Source: Inhella proteolytica
Lineage (GTDB): Bacteria > Pseudomonadota > Gammaproteobacteria > Burkholderiales > Burkholderiaceae_C
Reading direction: 5' to 3'
NCBI RefSeq assembly: GCF_016093275.1
Contig: NZ_JAEDAK010000016.1
Coordinates: 48,842-112,841 of the forward strand
DNA length: 64,000 nt
Below are positions 54,447 through 63,609 of this stretch, one piece after another. Each line of letters opens with the position of its first letter. Position 1 is the first letter of the stretch. The position numbers were made by a program, and so were the translations under genes. The notes beneath the pieces are model-generated. The model worked only from the letters and a program-made list of their open reading frames with translations. It made no database searches and was not told the origin of the DNA.

Positions 54447-55895
54447 TCAGGGGGACTGGGCGAGGGTGCGCAGCAGGGCGTCCAGCACCGGTCGGCCAGC
54501 GCCGGCGCGCTCGTGCTGAATCATGGCCACGACGACCAGGCGCTCGCCGCGCGTGGTGAGCAGGTAGCCGGCTACGGCCTGCACATCGCGCAGGCTGCCG
54601 GTCTTCAAGTGGGCGCGGCCGCGAGCCGGGCCGAAGCGTTCGGGCTCGCGGCGCAGGGTGCCGTCCTCGCCCACGAGGGGCAGCGAAGCCATGAACTCCG
54701 GCATCACCGGGCTGGCCCAGGCGGCTTGCAGCAATTGGCCCAGCTGCGCGGCGCTGAGGCGCGAGCCGCGTGCAAGGCCGGAACCGTTCTCCAGTTGCCA
54801 GCCCTGCTCGGGCCAGCCCAGGCGCTGCTGCAGCCACTGGCGCAGGCCCTGGCGGGCGGCCTCGGCCGTGGCGGGCTCGTGACCGGCCTGCAGGGCCAGC
54901 GTCAGCCAGAGCTGTTCGGCCATCAGGTTGTTGCTGTGCTTGTTGAGGTCCTGCACCACGTCGGCGAGCGGTGGCGAAGTCAGCTCGAAGCTGGGCGCGC
55001 GCTCGGCTGGGGCTGCCCCGGCGCGTACCCAGCCGGTGAGCTTGCCGCCCAGGGCGCGCCACATCGCCTCGATCAGCCGGGCGTTGTAGCTGGCCGGTTC
55101 GGGGTCGGCCAGCGGCCAGGCGGCTTCGCCACAGCTGGCGGGCCAGCTGCCGGCCAGGCGCAGCGGGCCGCTGGTGCGGCCGGCTTCCTCCACCCAGCTG
55201 GCGCGCAGCTGGCCGCGGCCGTCCAGGCAGGGGCCGGGCTTGAGCGGCACGCGCTCCTGCGCCAGGGGCAGGCCGGTGTCCAGCTGCAGCCAGGCCTGGC
55301 TGCGCGCCGGGTCGGGGCGCACGAGCAGGGTGTGGGCCTTGTAGTTGAACAACAGGGCGTCGGGCCGGACATTGCCGGCGCGCCAGGGTTCGCCATCGAA
55401 GTCGGCCGCCGCTTGCGTGTCGGGGGCGAAGGCGCGGTTGTCGAGCAGGATGTCGCCCTGGATTTCGCGCACGCCCAGCTGCTGCACGCGGCGCAGCAGC
55501 AGCCACACGCGCTCCAGCACCAGGCTGGGGTCGCCCCGGCCCTGGATCACCAGATCGCCCTTCAAGAGGCCGCGCTCGGGCTCCAGCGTGCCGTCCAGCC
55601 AGACCGGCGTCTTCCAGCGCCAGGCCGGGCCCAGCTGCTCCAGCGCGGCGAAGCTGGTGGCCAGCTTGGTGAGCGAGGCCGGGTTCTGTGGCGCCGCCTC
55701 GCGCCAGCGCCAGCGCGGACGGGTGGAATCCACCGGTGCCACCCACAGGGCCAGGGCCTCGGGCGGCAGCTGGGCGGCCTTCAAGGCCTGCTGCACCGCG
55801 GGCGGCAGGTGGGGTGGGCTGGCCGCCTGGGTGGGGGGGAGGGCCAGCGCGAATGTCAGTGCGAACAGGGGGGCAAGGCAACGCATGCCGCCCAT
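54447..55895 (-). CDS. dacB: D-alanyl-D-alanine carboxypeptidase/endopeptidase (PBP4, DacB)
   Basis: A 482-residue periplasmic penicillin-binding protein of the S13 family. A signal peptide (RCLAPLFALTFALALP) is followed by the active-site SLTK, SNN in KHSNNLMAEQ, and HLKTGSL. It trims pentapeptides and can open cross-links. ATG 55886 is an alternative start. It is divergent from tsaB with only 26 bases between start codons, so their promoters must overlap or lie inside the genes. Confidence 0.94.
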   Translation of the reverse strand: MGGMRCLAPLFALTFALALPPTQAASPPHLPPAVQQALKAAQLPPEALALWVAPVDSTRPRWRWREAAPQNPASLTKLATSFAALEQLGPAWRWKTPVWLDGTLEPERGLLKGDLVIQGRGDPSLVLERVWLLLRRVQQLGVREIQGDILLDNRAFAPDTQAAADFDGEPWRAGNVRPDALLFNYKAHTLLVRPDPARSQAWLQLDTGLPLAQERVPLKPGPCLDGRGQLRASWVEEAGRTSGPLRLAGSWPASCGEAAWPLADPEPASYNARLIEAMWRALGGKLTGWVRAGAAPAERAPSFELTSPPLADVVQDLNKHSNNLMAEQLWLTLALQAGHEPATAEAARQGLRQWLQQRLGWPEQGWQLENGSGLARGSRLSAAQLGQLLQAAWASPVMPEFMASLPLVGEDGTLRREPERFGPARGRAHLKTGSLRDVQAVAGYLLTTRGERLVVVAMIQHERAGAGRPVLDALLRTLAQSP

Positions 55896-55921
55896 AGTAG
55901 GGAACCTACACTGGCGCCCCT

Positions 55922-56647
55922 ATGCCGCAGTCCCCCGAAACCGCCCCCGCCCAGGCCCTGCTGGCCCTGGATGGCGCCACCGACCAGCTCGCCCTGGCCT
56001 TGGTGCGTGCGGACGGGCAGACGTGGACGCGCGACGCGCCCGGCGGCGCCCAGGCCTCGGCCACCTTGATCCCGCTGCTGCAGGCCCTGCTGCTGGAGGC
56101 CGGTGTGCAAGGCCGCGAGCTGGCCGGCATCGCCTACGGCCGTGGCCCGGGGGCGTTCACCGGCCTGCGTGCCGTCTGCGCCGTGGTGCAGGGCCTGGCC
56201 CTGGGCTGGGAGCGCCCGGTGCTGGAGCTGGACAGCCTGGCCCTGGTGGCCGAGGCCGCGCGTCAGCAGAACTCCGGCTTCACGGCCGGATGGGTGGCGA
56301 TGGACGCCCGCATGGGCGAGTGCTACGCCGCTCCCTACCGCTGGAATGGCAGCGCCTGGCAGGCCGAGCAGGCGCCAGGCCTGTGGAACCCGCAGGACCT
56401 GCAGCAGGCCTGGGGGCCGCCCACCCCGCCCTGGACCGGCAGCGCCCAGCCCCTGCTGGCGCCGGAAGCGGCCGCCAGCTGGCAGGCCGGCGGCAGCCGC
56501 GCGGCGGCGCTGGCCGCCCTGGCGCGCCAGTCCTGGGCCGCACCGGCCTGGAAGGACGCCGCCGAGGCCCTGCCGCTCTATGTGCGCGACAAGGTGGCCC
56601 AGACCACCGCCGAGCGCGAGGCGGCTGCGGCCGCCGTGGCGCGCTGA
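55922..56647 (+). CDS. tsaB: tRNA threonylcarbamoyladenosine synthesis protein TsaB
   Basis: TsaB is the ASKHA-fold partner of TsaD in making t6A on tRNA. The 241-residue protein shows LLALDGATDQLALAL, the conserved YGRGPGAFTGLRAV, the LELDSLALVAEA region and VAMDARMGECYAA. rimI follows after 14 bases, the usual arrangement. Confidence 0.95.
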   Translation: MPQSPETAPAQALLALDGATDQLALALVRADGQTWTRDAPGGAQASATLIPLLQALLLEAGVQGRELAGIAYGRGPGAFTGLRAVCAVVQGLALGWERPVLELDSLALVAEAARQQNSGFTAGWVAMDARMGECYAAPYRWNGSAWQAEQAPGLWNPQDLQQAWGPPTPPWTGSAQPLLAPEAAASWQAGGSRAAALAALARQSWAAPAWKDAAEALPLYVRDKVAQTTAEREAAAAAVAR

Positions 56648-56661
56648 GCCCCGGAGCGGCC

Positions 56662-57144
56662 ATGGGTGCGGTTTTGCGTCATCACCTGGAGCGCATCGAC
56701 ATCGGTGTCGAGGATCTGGACGAGCTCATGGGCATCGAGCAGGCCGCCTACTCGCACCCCTGGAGCCGCGGCAACTTCATCGACTCCATCAGCGCCGGCC
56801 ATCTGCTCTGGGGTCTGCGCGAACCGCTGAGCGGCGAGCTGCTGGCCTATTGCGTGCTGCAGCGCGTGCTGGACGAGGCGCATCTGCTCAACATCACCGT
56901 GGCACGCGCCCATTGGGGCCGTGGCCTGGCCAGCGAGCTGCTGCGCGCTCTGCACGAGCACCAGCGCCGCAGCGGCGCGCGCCAGATGTGGCTGGAGGTG
57001 CGCGTGAGCAACGCGCGTGCGCAGCTGCTGTACGAACACCTGGGCTACCGCGAGGTGGGCCGGCGCAAGGGCTACTACCCGGCCCTGCAAGGCGAACGCG
57101 AGGATGCGCGCGTGATGCGCCTGGACCTGGAGCCCCTGCCATGA
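56662..57144 (+). CDS. rimI: Ribosomal protein S18 N-acetyltransferase RimI
   Basis: A 160-residue GNAT enzyme. It shows EQAAYSHPWSRGNFIDSI typical for RimI, the acetyl-CoA loop VARAHWGRGLASELL, LEVRVSNARAQLLYEHLGY and GRRKGYYPA. It acetylates the N-terminal Ala of ribosomal protein S18. Its stop overlaps the UDG start by four bases (ATGA). Confidence 0.93.
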   Translation: MGAVLRHHLERIDIGVEDLDELMGIEQAAYSHPWSRGNFIDSISAGHLLWGLREPLSGELLAYCVLQRVLDEAHLLNITVARAHWGRGLASELLRALHEHQRRSGARQMWLEVRVSNARAQLLYEHLGYREVGRRKGYYPALQGEREDARVMRLDLEPLP

Positions 57145-57983
57145 CGCCGCGCTGGGACGAACGCCAGCGCGCCATGCTGGGTGCGCTGGGCCTGAACTGG
57201 TGGCCGGGCGCGGCGGGCAAGCCGGGCCGGGCCGCGCCGGCTCCCACACCGGTGCCTGCCGTGGCGGCGCCGGCCATCGCACCGGTCAGCGCGCCACCCG
57301 CGCCCGTGGTGGCGCCCGTACCCGCCCGCGCCGTGCCCGTGGCCGAGCTGCTGCACACGCTGCGTGAACCGGCGCCGCTGCAGGCGCCCGCCGTTTCCGA
57401 CGTGGCGGGTCTCGACTGGCCGGCGCTGGAAGAGCGCATCCGCAGCTGCCAGGCCTGTGGGCTGTGCCAGAAGCGCCGCCAGGCCGTGCCGGGCGTGGGC
57501 CTGCAGACGGCGGATTGGTTGATCGTGGGCGAAGGCCCGGGCGAGCAGGAGGATTTGCAGGGCGAGCCCTTCGTCGGCCCATCGGGCCAGCTGCTGGATG
57601 CCATGCTGGCTGCGTTACGGCTCAGCCGCCAGCCCGGCGCGCCGGCCGGACAGGTCTACATCGCCAACGCCGTGAAGTGCCGCCCGCCCGGCAACCGCAA
57701 CCCAGAGCCCGACGAGATCGCCGCCTGCCGGCCCTACTTGCTGCGGCAGATCGAGCTGATCCGCCCGCGCGTCATCCTGGCACTGGGGCGCATCGCCGTG
57801 CAGTCGCTGCTGGGCAGCGAGGCGCCGCTGGGCAAGCTGCGTGGCCAGGTGCACCGCGGGCCGCTGGATCTGCCGGTGGTGGTGAGCTACCACCCGGCCT
57901 ACCTGCTGCGCAACCCGCTGGAGAAGGCGCGCGCCTGGGAAGACCTGTGCCTGGCGGCCGACACGCTGGAGGCCGCGCCTTGA
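57141..57983 (+). CDS. Type 4 uracil-DNA glycosylase (Fe-S)
   Basis: A 280-residue DNA repair enzyme. An Ala/Pro/Val linker (about 25-85) precedes the domain, which has cluster cysteines in CQACGLC, the uracil pocket EGPGEQEDLQGEPFVGPSGQ and the third Cys in NAVKCRPPGNRNPEPDEIAA, then VVVSYHPAYLLR. This is the family 4 type with a 4Fe-4S cluster. Its stop overlaps the GGDEF-EAL gene start (TTGA). Confidence 0.94.
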   Translation: MTPRWDERQRAMLGALGLNWWPGAAGKPGRAAPAPTPVPAVAAPAIAPVSAPPAPVVAPVPARAVPVAELLHTLREPAPLQAPAVSDVAGLDWPALEERIRSCQACGLCQKRRQAVPGVGLQTADWLIVGEGPGEQEDLQGEPFVGPSGQLLDAMLAALRLSRQPGAPAGQVYIANAVKCRPPGNRNPEPDEIAACRPYLLRQIELIRPRVILALGRIAVQSLLGSEAPLGKLRGQVHRGPLDLPVVVSYHPAYLLRNPLEKARAWEDLCLAADTLEAAP

Positions 57984-60055
57984 ACGGCCGCGAGCTCGAA
58001 GCCCAGGCCCAGGCGGCCATCGAGGAAGCGGCGCGCCTGCGCCTGGTGGCGGACAACGTGCCGGTGCTGATTGCCCTGTACGAGGCCGGCTCCAACCGCT
58101 GCCTGTACGCCAACCGGCCCTATGCCGAGACCTTCGGTTTCACCACCGAAAGCATCATCGGCCTGCATGTGGCCGACATCATCGGCACGGCGGCCCACGA
58201 GGCCATCCAGCCCGCCGTCGTGCAGGTGCTGCAGCGGCGCAAGGCGGCCAACTACGAGCGCACGCTGCGCGGCGCCGACGGCGAGACGCAGTGGATCGAC
58301 GTCACCCTGCTGCCGCACATGGACACCGCCGGCCAGGTCGTCGGCGCCTTCGTGCTGATCCACGACATCACCAAGCACCGCCGCGCCGAGGCCCTGCTGC
58401 GCGAGAGCGAGACCCGGCTCGACAAGTTCCTGCACGCCACGGTCGAGGGCATCGTGTTCCACCGCGGCGGCACCATCTCCGACGCCAACCCGCCGCTGTG
58501 CGAGCTGATCGGCTACCGCCGCGAGGAGCTGGTGGGCCGCTATGTGATGGACTTCGTGGCGCCCGACGAGCAGGAGCGCGTGACGCGCGTGATGCTGGAG
58601 CGGCAGGAACTGGCCTACGAGAGCGCCATCGTGCACCGCAATGGCGAGCGCATCCCGGTGGAGCTGATCGCACGCACCATGGAGTACGGCGGCGAGACCC
58701 TGCGCATGAACATCGTGCGCGACATCCGCGACCGCCTCGCCGCCCAGGCGCGCATCCATCACCTGGCGCACCATGACGCACTGACCGGCATGCTCAACCG
58801 TGCCGCCTTCATGGAACGCCTGCAGCAGGCCCTGCAGCGCGCCCGCCAGAAGGCCGGCCACCTGGCCCTGCTGTTCATCGACCTGAACAACTTCAAGCGC
58901 GTCAATGACTCGCTCGGGCATCTGGAGGGCGACCGCGTGCTCGTCACCGTGGCCGAGCGCGTGCGCACCTGCCTGCGCAGCACCGATCAGGTGGCCCGCT
59001 TCGGCGGCGACGAGTTCGTCGTGCTGCTCGAAGACATCCGCGGCCCCGAGGACGTGCACCAGGTGCTGCAGGCCCTGCTCAATGTGGTCGAGGTGCCGGT
59101 GGAGACCATGGGCCGCGCGCTCTCCGTCACGCCCTCGATCGGCATCGCCCTGCACCCCGAGCATGGCGACACGCCCGAGCTGCTGATCCAGCACGCCGAC
59201 ACCGCGATGTACGGCGCCAAGGCGCGCGGCGACAAGCAGTACCAGTTCTTCGAACCCTCGATGGAGCTGACCGCCTACAACGATCTGGTGGTGGAGACCC
59301 AGCTGCGCGAGGCACTCGCGCGCGACGAGTTCGAGCTGTACTACCAGCCGCAGATCGAACCGCGCCACGGGCGCCTGGTCAGCGCCGAGGCCCTGCTGCG
59401 CTGGCGCCACCCGGTGCGCGGCCTGCTGACGCCCGAGAGCTTCATCGCCGTGGCCGAGCGCCACCCGCTGATGGTGCCGCTCTCGCAATGGGTGCTGCGC
59501 CGTGCCGCGCTGCAGGCGCAAGACTGGCACCGCCGCGGCGTGGCGCAGGCGCGCATCGCCGTCAACCTCAGCCAGGTGCAGTTCCGCCTGGAGGGCTTTG
59601 CCGACACCGTGCGTGCGGTGCTGAGCGAGGTGGGCGTGCCGGGCGAATGGCTGCAGCTGGAACTGACCGAGCGCATGCTGATGGACGACGTGGCCGGCGC
59701 GGTGGAGACCCTGCAGCAGCTGCGCGCGCTGGGCCTGACGATCGCCGTGGACGACTTCGGCACCGGCCACACGGCACTCGCACACCTCACCCAGCTGCCG
59801 CTGGACAAGCTCAAGATCGACCAGAGCTTCATCGCTGGCCTGCCGCAAGAGAACGGCGCGCGCGCCGTGACCCGTGCCATCGTGCAGATGGCCCAGGGCC
59901 TGGGCCTGCGCGTGGGCGCCGAGGGCGTGCGCCGGCGCGAGCAGTGGAGCCTGCTGCAGGATTGGGGCTGCGACGAGTTGCAGGGCGAGCTGGTGGCGCC
60001 GCCGCTCTCGGTCACCCAGTTCGAAGCCTGGTGCCGGCAACGCGAGGGCGGCTGA
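57980..60055 (+). CDS. PAS-PAS-GGDEF-EAL cyclic-di-GMP enzyme
   Basis: A 691-residue cytoplasmic signalling protein. Two PAS domains (about 25-135 and 145-265) precede a GGDEF domain with intact RFGGDEFVVLLED and the inhibitory RxxD site (RSTD five residues before GGDEF), then an EAL domain with SAEALLRWRHP, NLSQVQF, LTERMLM, DDFGTGHTAL and KIDQSFI. The final EGVRRREQW differs from the usual EGVET. Both activities could be present. The start is TTG 57980 overlapping the UDG stop. No membrane segment is seen. Confidence 0.92.
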   Translation: MNGRELEAQAQAAIEEAARLRLVADNVPVLIALYEAGSNRCLYANRPYAETFGFTTESIIGLHVADIIGTAAHEAIQPAVVQVLQRRKAANYERTLRGADGETQWIDVTLLPHMDTAGQVVGAFVLIHDITKHRRAEALLRESETRLDKFLHATVEGIVFHRGGTISDANPPLCELIGYRREELVGRYVMDFVAPDEQERVTRVMLERQELAYESAIVHRNGERIPVELIARTMEYGGETLRMNIVRDIRDRLAAQARIHHLAHHDALTGMLNRAAFMERLQQALQRARQKAGHLALLFIDLNNFKRVNDSLGHLEGDRVLVTVAERVRTCLRSTDQVARFGGDEFVVLLEDIRGPEDVHQVLQALLNVVEVPVETMGRALSVTPSIGIALHPEHGDTPELLIQHADTAMYGAKARGDKQYQFFEPSMELTAYNDLVVETQLREALARDEFELYYQPQIEPRHGRLVSAEALLRWRHPVRGLLTPESFIAVAERHPLMVPLSQWVLRRAALQAQDWHRRGVAQARIAVNLSQVQFRLEGFADTVRAVLSEVGVPGEWLQLELTERMLMDDVAGAVETLQQLRALGLTIAVDDFGTGHTALAHLTQLPLDKLKIDQSFIAGLPQENGARAVTRAIVQMAQGLGLRVGAEGVRRREQWSLLQDWGCDELQGELVAPPLSVTQFEAWCRQREGG

Positions 60056-61140
60056 TGGGCGAACTGGAAGCCCGCATCCGCGCCCGCATTGAGCAGGCGG
60101 GTGGCTGGCTGCCCTTCGACGCCTTCATGGCCGAGGCCCTCTACGCCCCCGGCCTGGGCTACTACAGCAGCGGCCGGCCCACCTTCGGCCTGGGGCCGCA
60201 GGGCGGCAGCGATTTCGTCACCGCGCCGGAACTCAGCCCGCTGTTCGGCCAGGCGCTGGCCTGCCAGCTGCTGCAGGCGCTGGAATTGACCCGCACCGAC
60301 GTGTTGTGGGAGTTCGGTGCCGGCAGCGGGGCTCTGGCCGAAGCGGTGCTGGACACGCTGATGGCGCAGGACCGTCTGCCGCGCAGTTACCGCATCGTCG
60401 ATCTCTCCGGCACGCTGCGCGAACGCCAGCAACAGCGCCTGGCCCGCTTCGGCGACCGGGTGCAGTGGCTGGACGCTCTGCCCGCGCACTTCGAGGGCGT
60501 GGTGCTGGGCAACGAGGTGCTGGACGCGATGCCCGTCAAGCTGCTGCACTTCGATGGCCAGCGCTGGCACGAGCGCGGCGTGGCCGTCGGCCCCGCCGGC
60601 CTGCAGTGGGCCGATCGCCCGAGCGAGCGCCGCCCGCCCTACGACCATGGCCACTGGGTGCCCGGCACCGTCACCGAGATCCACATCCAGGCCAAGGCCT
60701 GGCTGCGCACCCTGGCCGCTGGCCTGGCGCGCGGCGCGATCTTCCTGATCGACTACGGTTTCGGTGACGCCGAGTACTACCACCCGCAGCGCATCGGCGG
60801 CACGCTGATGTGCCACCACCGCCACCAGGCCGACGCCAACCCGCTGGTGATGCTGGGCGAGAAAGACATCACCGCCCACGTCAACTTCACCAGCCTGGCG
60901 CTGGCCGGCCAGGACGCCGGTCTCTCGGTGCTGGGCTACACTACCCAGGCGCGCTTTCTGCTCAATTGCGGCATCGGCGAGTTGCTGCAGCAGGCCGATC
61001 TGCGCACGCGCGCGAACGCGCAGAAGCTGCTGACCGAGCATGAGATGGGCGAGCTGTTCAAGGTCATCGGCTTCGTGGTCGAGGGCCAGGAATTCGATGC
61101 CATCGGCTTTGCCGAGGGCGACCGCTCCCACCGGCTCTAG
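60055..61140 (+). CDS. SAM-dependent methyltransferase, MidA/NDUFAF7-like
   Basis: A 361-residue protein of the DUF185 methyltransferase group. It has FDAFMAEALYAPGLGYYSSG, DFVTAPELSPLFG, the SAM loop WEFGAGSGALAEAVL, LGNEVLDAMPV and IDYGFGDAEYYHPQR. In mitochondria the relative methylates a complex I arginine; the bacterial target is open. Start and upstream stop share one base (TGATG). Confidence 0.9.
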   Translation: MGELEARIRARIEQAGGWLPFDAFMAEALYAPGLGYYSSGRPTFGLGPQGGSDFVTAPELSPLFGQALACQLLQALELTRTDVLWEFGAGSGALAEAVLDTLMAQDRLPRSYRIVDLSGTLRERQQQRLARFGDRVQWLDALPAHFEGVVLGNEVLDAMPVKLLHFDGQRWHERGVAVGPAGLQWADRPSERRPPYDHGHWVPGTVTEIHIQAKAWLRTLAAGLARGAIFLIDYGFGDAEYYHPQRIGGTLMCHHRHQADANPLVMLGEKDITAHVNFTSLALAGQDAGLSVLGYTTQARFLLNCGIGELLQQADLRTRANAQKLLTEHEMGELFKVIGFVVEGQEFDAIGFAEGDRSHRL

Positions 61141-61142
61141 CC

Positions 61143-62231
61143 ATGAAGCGCCACCTGCTGCTGCTGGTTCTGCTGCTGCCGCTCTGGGCCCAGGCCCAGC
61201 GCATCGCCTTCATCAACCCCGGCAAGTCGGACGAGGCCTTCTGGACCACCGCTGGGCTGGCCATGCAGGCCGCGGCGCGCAGCCTGGGCGTGCAGTTCGA
61301 GCAGCGCTTTGCCGAGCGTGACCCCGAGCGCGCGGTGGCCCTGGCCGCCGAGATTGCGGCGCGCCCCGTCGCCCAGCGGCCGGACTACGTCATCCTCGTC
61401 AATGAGAAGACGACGCTGGTGCGCAATGCCCAGCAGTTGCAGGCCGCCGGCATCAAGAGTTTTGCCGCCTTCAGCGGCCTGCTGCCGCAGGAGCACGAGC
61501 CCTATGCGCCGCGCCGCGGCCTGCCCATGCTGCTGGGCAGCCTGGAGCCCAATGCCGAGGATGCCGGCTACCTGACCGCCAGGGCCCTGATCGACGCCGG
61601 CCGCCGCCAGCGGCTGCAGGGCCGCGACGGCCGCCTGCATCTGCTGGCCATCGCCGGCGACCGCTCCACCCCGGTCTCGATTGCCCGCAACGAGGGCATG
61701 CGCCGCGCCGTGGCCGAGGCGCGCGGCGTGGTGCTCGACCAGACCCTGTTCGGCGACTGGAAGCGTGAGCTGGCCGCGCAGCAGATGGGCCAGCTGCTGC
61801 AGCGCGGGGCGGCCCCCCAACTCGTTTGGGCCGGCAGTGACCAGATGGCCTTCGGTGCCATGAGCGCCGCCGAGGGGCACGGCCTGGAGCCCGGGCGCCA
61901 GCTGCTGTTCTCGGGCATCAACACCTCGGAAGAGGCGATGGAGTCCGTGCTCAGCGGCCGGCTGAGTGCGCTGGCCGGCGGCCATTTTCTTTGCGGCGCC
62001 TGGGCGCTGGTGATGCTGCACGATTACCACCGCGGCCATGACTTCGCGCGCAGCGAGGGGCTGGAACTGCAGCGCCCGATGTTCATGCTGTTTGGCCGTG
62101 CGCAGGCACGCGCCTATCTGCAGCGCTTCGATGCCCAAGGCATCCAGGCGCTGGACTTCCGGCCCTACAGCAAGGCCCACAACCCCCAACTGCAGCGCTA
62201 CCCCTTCCGGCTGGACGGGCTGCTGCGCTGA
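61143..62231 (+). CDS. Periplasmic binding protein, type 1 fold
   Basis: A 362-residue exported protein (signal peptide MKRHLLLLVLLLPLWAQA). The mature part has the sugar-binding-like pattern RIAFINPGKSDEAFWTTAGL, ILVNEKTTLVRNAQQL, NEGMRRAVAEARGV, LVWAGSDQMAFGAMSA and FSGINTSEEAMESVLSG. No ABC permease follows. It lies two bases behind the MidA-like gene and downstream of the GGDEF-EAL gene, so it may feed a signalling rather than an uptake system. Confidence 0.8.
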   Translation: MKRHLLLLVLLLPLWAQAQRIAFINPGKSDEAFWTTAGLAMQAAARSLGVQFEQRFAERDPERAVALAAEIAARPVAQRPDYVILVNEKTTLVRNAQQLQAAGIKSFAAFSGLLPQEHEPYAPRRGLPMLLGSLEPNAEDAGYLTARALIDAGRRQRLQGRDGRLHLLAIAGDRSTPVSIARNEGMRRAVAEARGVVLDQTLFGDWKRELAAQQMGQLLQRGAAPQLVWAGSDQMAFGAMSAAEGHGLEPGRQLLFSGINTSEEAMESVLSGRLSALAGGHFLCGAWALVMLHDYHRGHDFARSEGLELQRPMFMLFGRAQARAYLQRFDAQGIQALDFRPYSKAHNPQLQRYPFRLDGLLR

Positions 62232-62239
62232 ACCCCCCC

Positions 62240-62701
62240 ATGAAGACCCTGCTGCTCGCCCTGGCCGCTCTGGCCCCGATCACCGCCCCCGCCCAGACCG
62301 AGGAGGCCCTGCGCTGCCGTGGCCTGGCAGATGATCGCGAACGCCTGGCCTGCTTCGACCGCTGGGCGGCCGGCCTGGCCGCACCAGCTGCCAAGCCCGT
62401 CGCCGCGCCGGCCACCCCCGCCGCTGCGGCCCCCGCCCCGGCGGACTTTGGTTTGCCCAGCAAGCCCGCGGCGCCAAGCGCCGATCGCGTCGAGAGTCAC
62501 ATCGACGGCTTGTTCGAAGGCTGGAAGAAGGGGCAGGTCATTCGCCTGGCCAACGGGCAAAGCTGGCGGGTCCATGAGGACAGCTCGGCCTACTTGAACC
62601 TTCAGAGCCCTCGCGTCACGGTGCGCCGCAATGTCTTTGGCGGCTACCTGATGGAGTTCGAGGGCAGCAACAAGGTGGTGCGGGTGCGCCGGGTGGAGTG
62701 A
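62240..62701 (+). CDS. Small exported protein, unknown
   Basis: A 153-residue protein: signal peptide ending APITAPAQ, then ALRCRGLADDRERLACFDRW with two Cys, a long Ala/Pro linker (about 48-75), and a C-terminal beta-rich domain (IRLANGQSWRVHEDSSAYL, VTVRRNVFGGYLMEFEG). The RLACFD type segment occurs in several small exported proteins of Proteobacteria. Function is unknown. Confidence 0.75.
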   Translation: MKTLLLALAALAPITAPAQTEEALRCRGLADDRERLACFDRWAAGLAAPAAKPVAAPATPAAAAPAPADFGLPSKPAAPSADRVESHIDGLFEGWKKGQVIRLANGQSWRVHEDSSAYLNLQSPRVTVRRNVFGGYLMEFEGSNKVVRVRRVE

Positions 62702-62711
62702 AGGCAGGCCC

Positions 62712-63155
62712 TCACAAGGGGTAGTCGTAGCGGATGAAGCCGCGGTACTCGGCCAGGCGGTCGTACAGGGCCCGCGCCGTGGCGTTGTGCGCCTGGGTCA
62801 GCCAGTACAGGCGCTGGGCGCCCTGGCTGCGCGCCTGCTCGGCCACTGCCTCGATCAGGCGCCGGCCCAGGCCCTGGCCGCGCTGCTCCGGGTCCACGAA
62901 CAGATCCTGCAGGTAGCAGACCCACTCGCCCCAGGTGGAGGACTGGAACAGGTAATGCGTCAGGCCCAACAGGCGCTGGCCGTCGCTCAGCACCAGGGCC
63001 TGGGCCGGGCCGCCCTGCACCAGGCGGAGCCAGGCGGCCTCGTAGGCCGCGTCGTTAGGCTGCACGCCGTAGAAGGCCTTGTAGCCGCGCGCCAGGCGCT
63101 CCCAGTCGGCGCGGTCCGCGGCCTGCAGGCCGCGCAGGAGCAAGGTGGCGCTCAT
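62712..63155 (-). CDS. GNAT family N-acetyltransferase
   Basis: A 147-residue GNAT enzyme with the acetyl-CoA motif LFVDPEQRGQGLGRRLIEAV and the C-terminal NATARALYDRLAEYRGF. It resembles small amine or aminoglycoside acetyltransferases of unknown substrate. Its ATG overlaps the upstream NTF2-like stop (ATGA). Confidence 0.88.
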   Translation of the reverse strand: MSATLLLRGLQAADRADWERLARGYKAFYGVQPNDAAYEAAWLRLVQGGPAQALVLSDGQRLLGLTHYLFQSSTWGEWVCYLQDLFVDPEQRGQGLGRRLIEAVAEQARSQGAQRLYWLTQAHNATARALYDRLAEYRGFIRYDYPL

Positions 63156-63571
63156 GCCGGAATCAGGCTGGCATGGCCGGCCAGCAGCACCCAGCGCTCT
63201 CCCTGGCGCACCCAGGTGTCGGTCACCAGGAAGCGATAGTCGAAGGGCTTGCCCTGCCAGCTGCCAATCTGGTGCAGCACACCGGTCAGCACCGCGGTGT
63301 CGCCCAGCACGCGCACCTGCACCTGATCGGTCTGGTTGAGGCTGAAGCGCAGGGCCGGGGAGCTGACCTCCATCAGCATGCGGGTGCGGTCCTTGCGGCT
63401 GCCATTGCTGGCGGTCAGCACGAAGTCCGCGGCGTAGTAGGGCGCGATGGCCTGGGCGTCGCCGGCCATGATCAGGCGGTTCAGCTGTGCATCGGCTTCG
63501 GCCACCGCCGGGTCGGCCTGGGCGGCCCCCGTGGCCAGCGTCAGGCTCAACAGGCTCAGGAATTTCCACAT
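63152..63571 (-). CDS. Exported NTF2-like (SnoaL/DUF4440-type) protein
   Basis: A 139-residue protein with a signal peptide (LSLLSLTLATGAAQA) and an NTF2-like cone fold (EADAQLNRLIMAGDAQAIAPYY, given in two parts by its ends; FLVTDTWVRQGERWVLLAGHAS). Such domains bind small hydrophobic ligands or act as esterases. It diverges from the MocR gene and is coupled to the GNAT gene. Confidence 0.78.
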   Translation of the reverse strand: MWKFLSLLSLTLATGAAQADPAVAEADAQLNRLIMAGDAQAIAPYYAADFVLTASNGSRKDRTRMLMEVSSPALRFSLNQTDQVQVRVLGDTAVLTGVLHQIGSWQGKPFDYRFLVTDTWVRQGERWVLLAGHASLIPA

Positions 63572-63609
63572 CTCTCAGGGCTCCTTCAGAAAGCAAGGGT
63601 CACACTCTA

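Noticed and set aside
53341..55881. 846-codon frame covering both the Rieske oxygenase and dacB
   Set aside because: Only the last 364 codons are real. The upstream part is dacB read in the wrong frame, so this is not a fusion protein.
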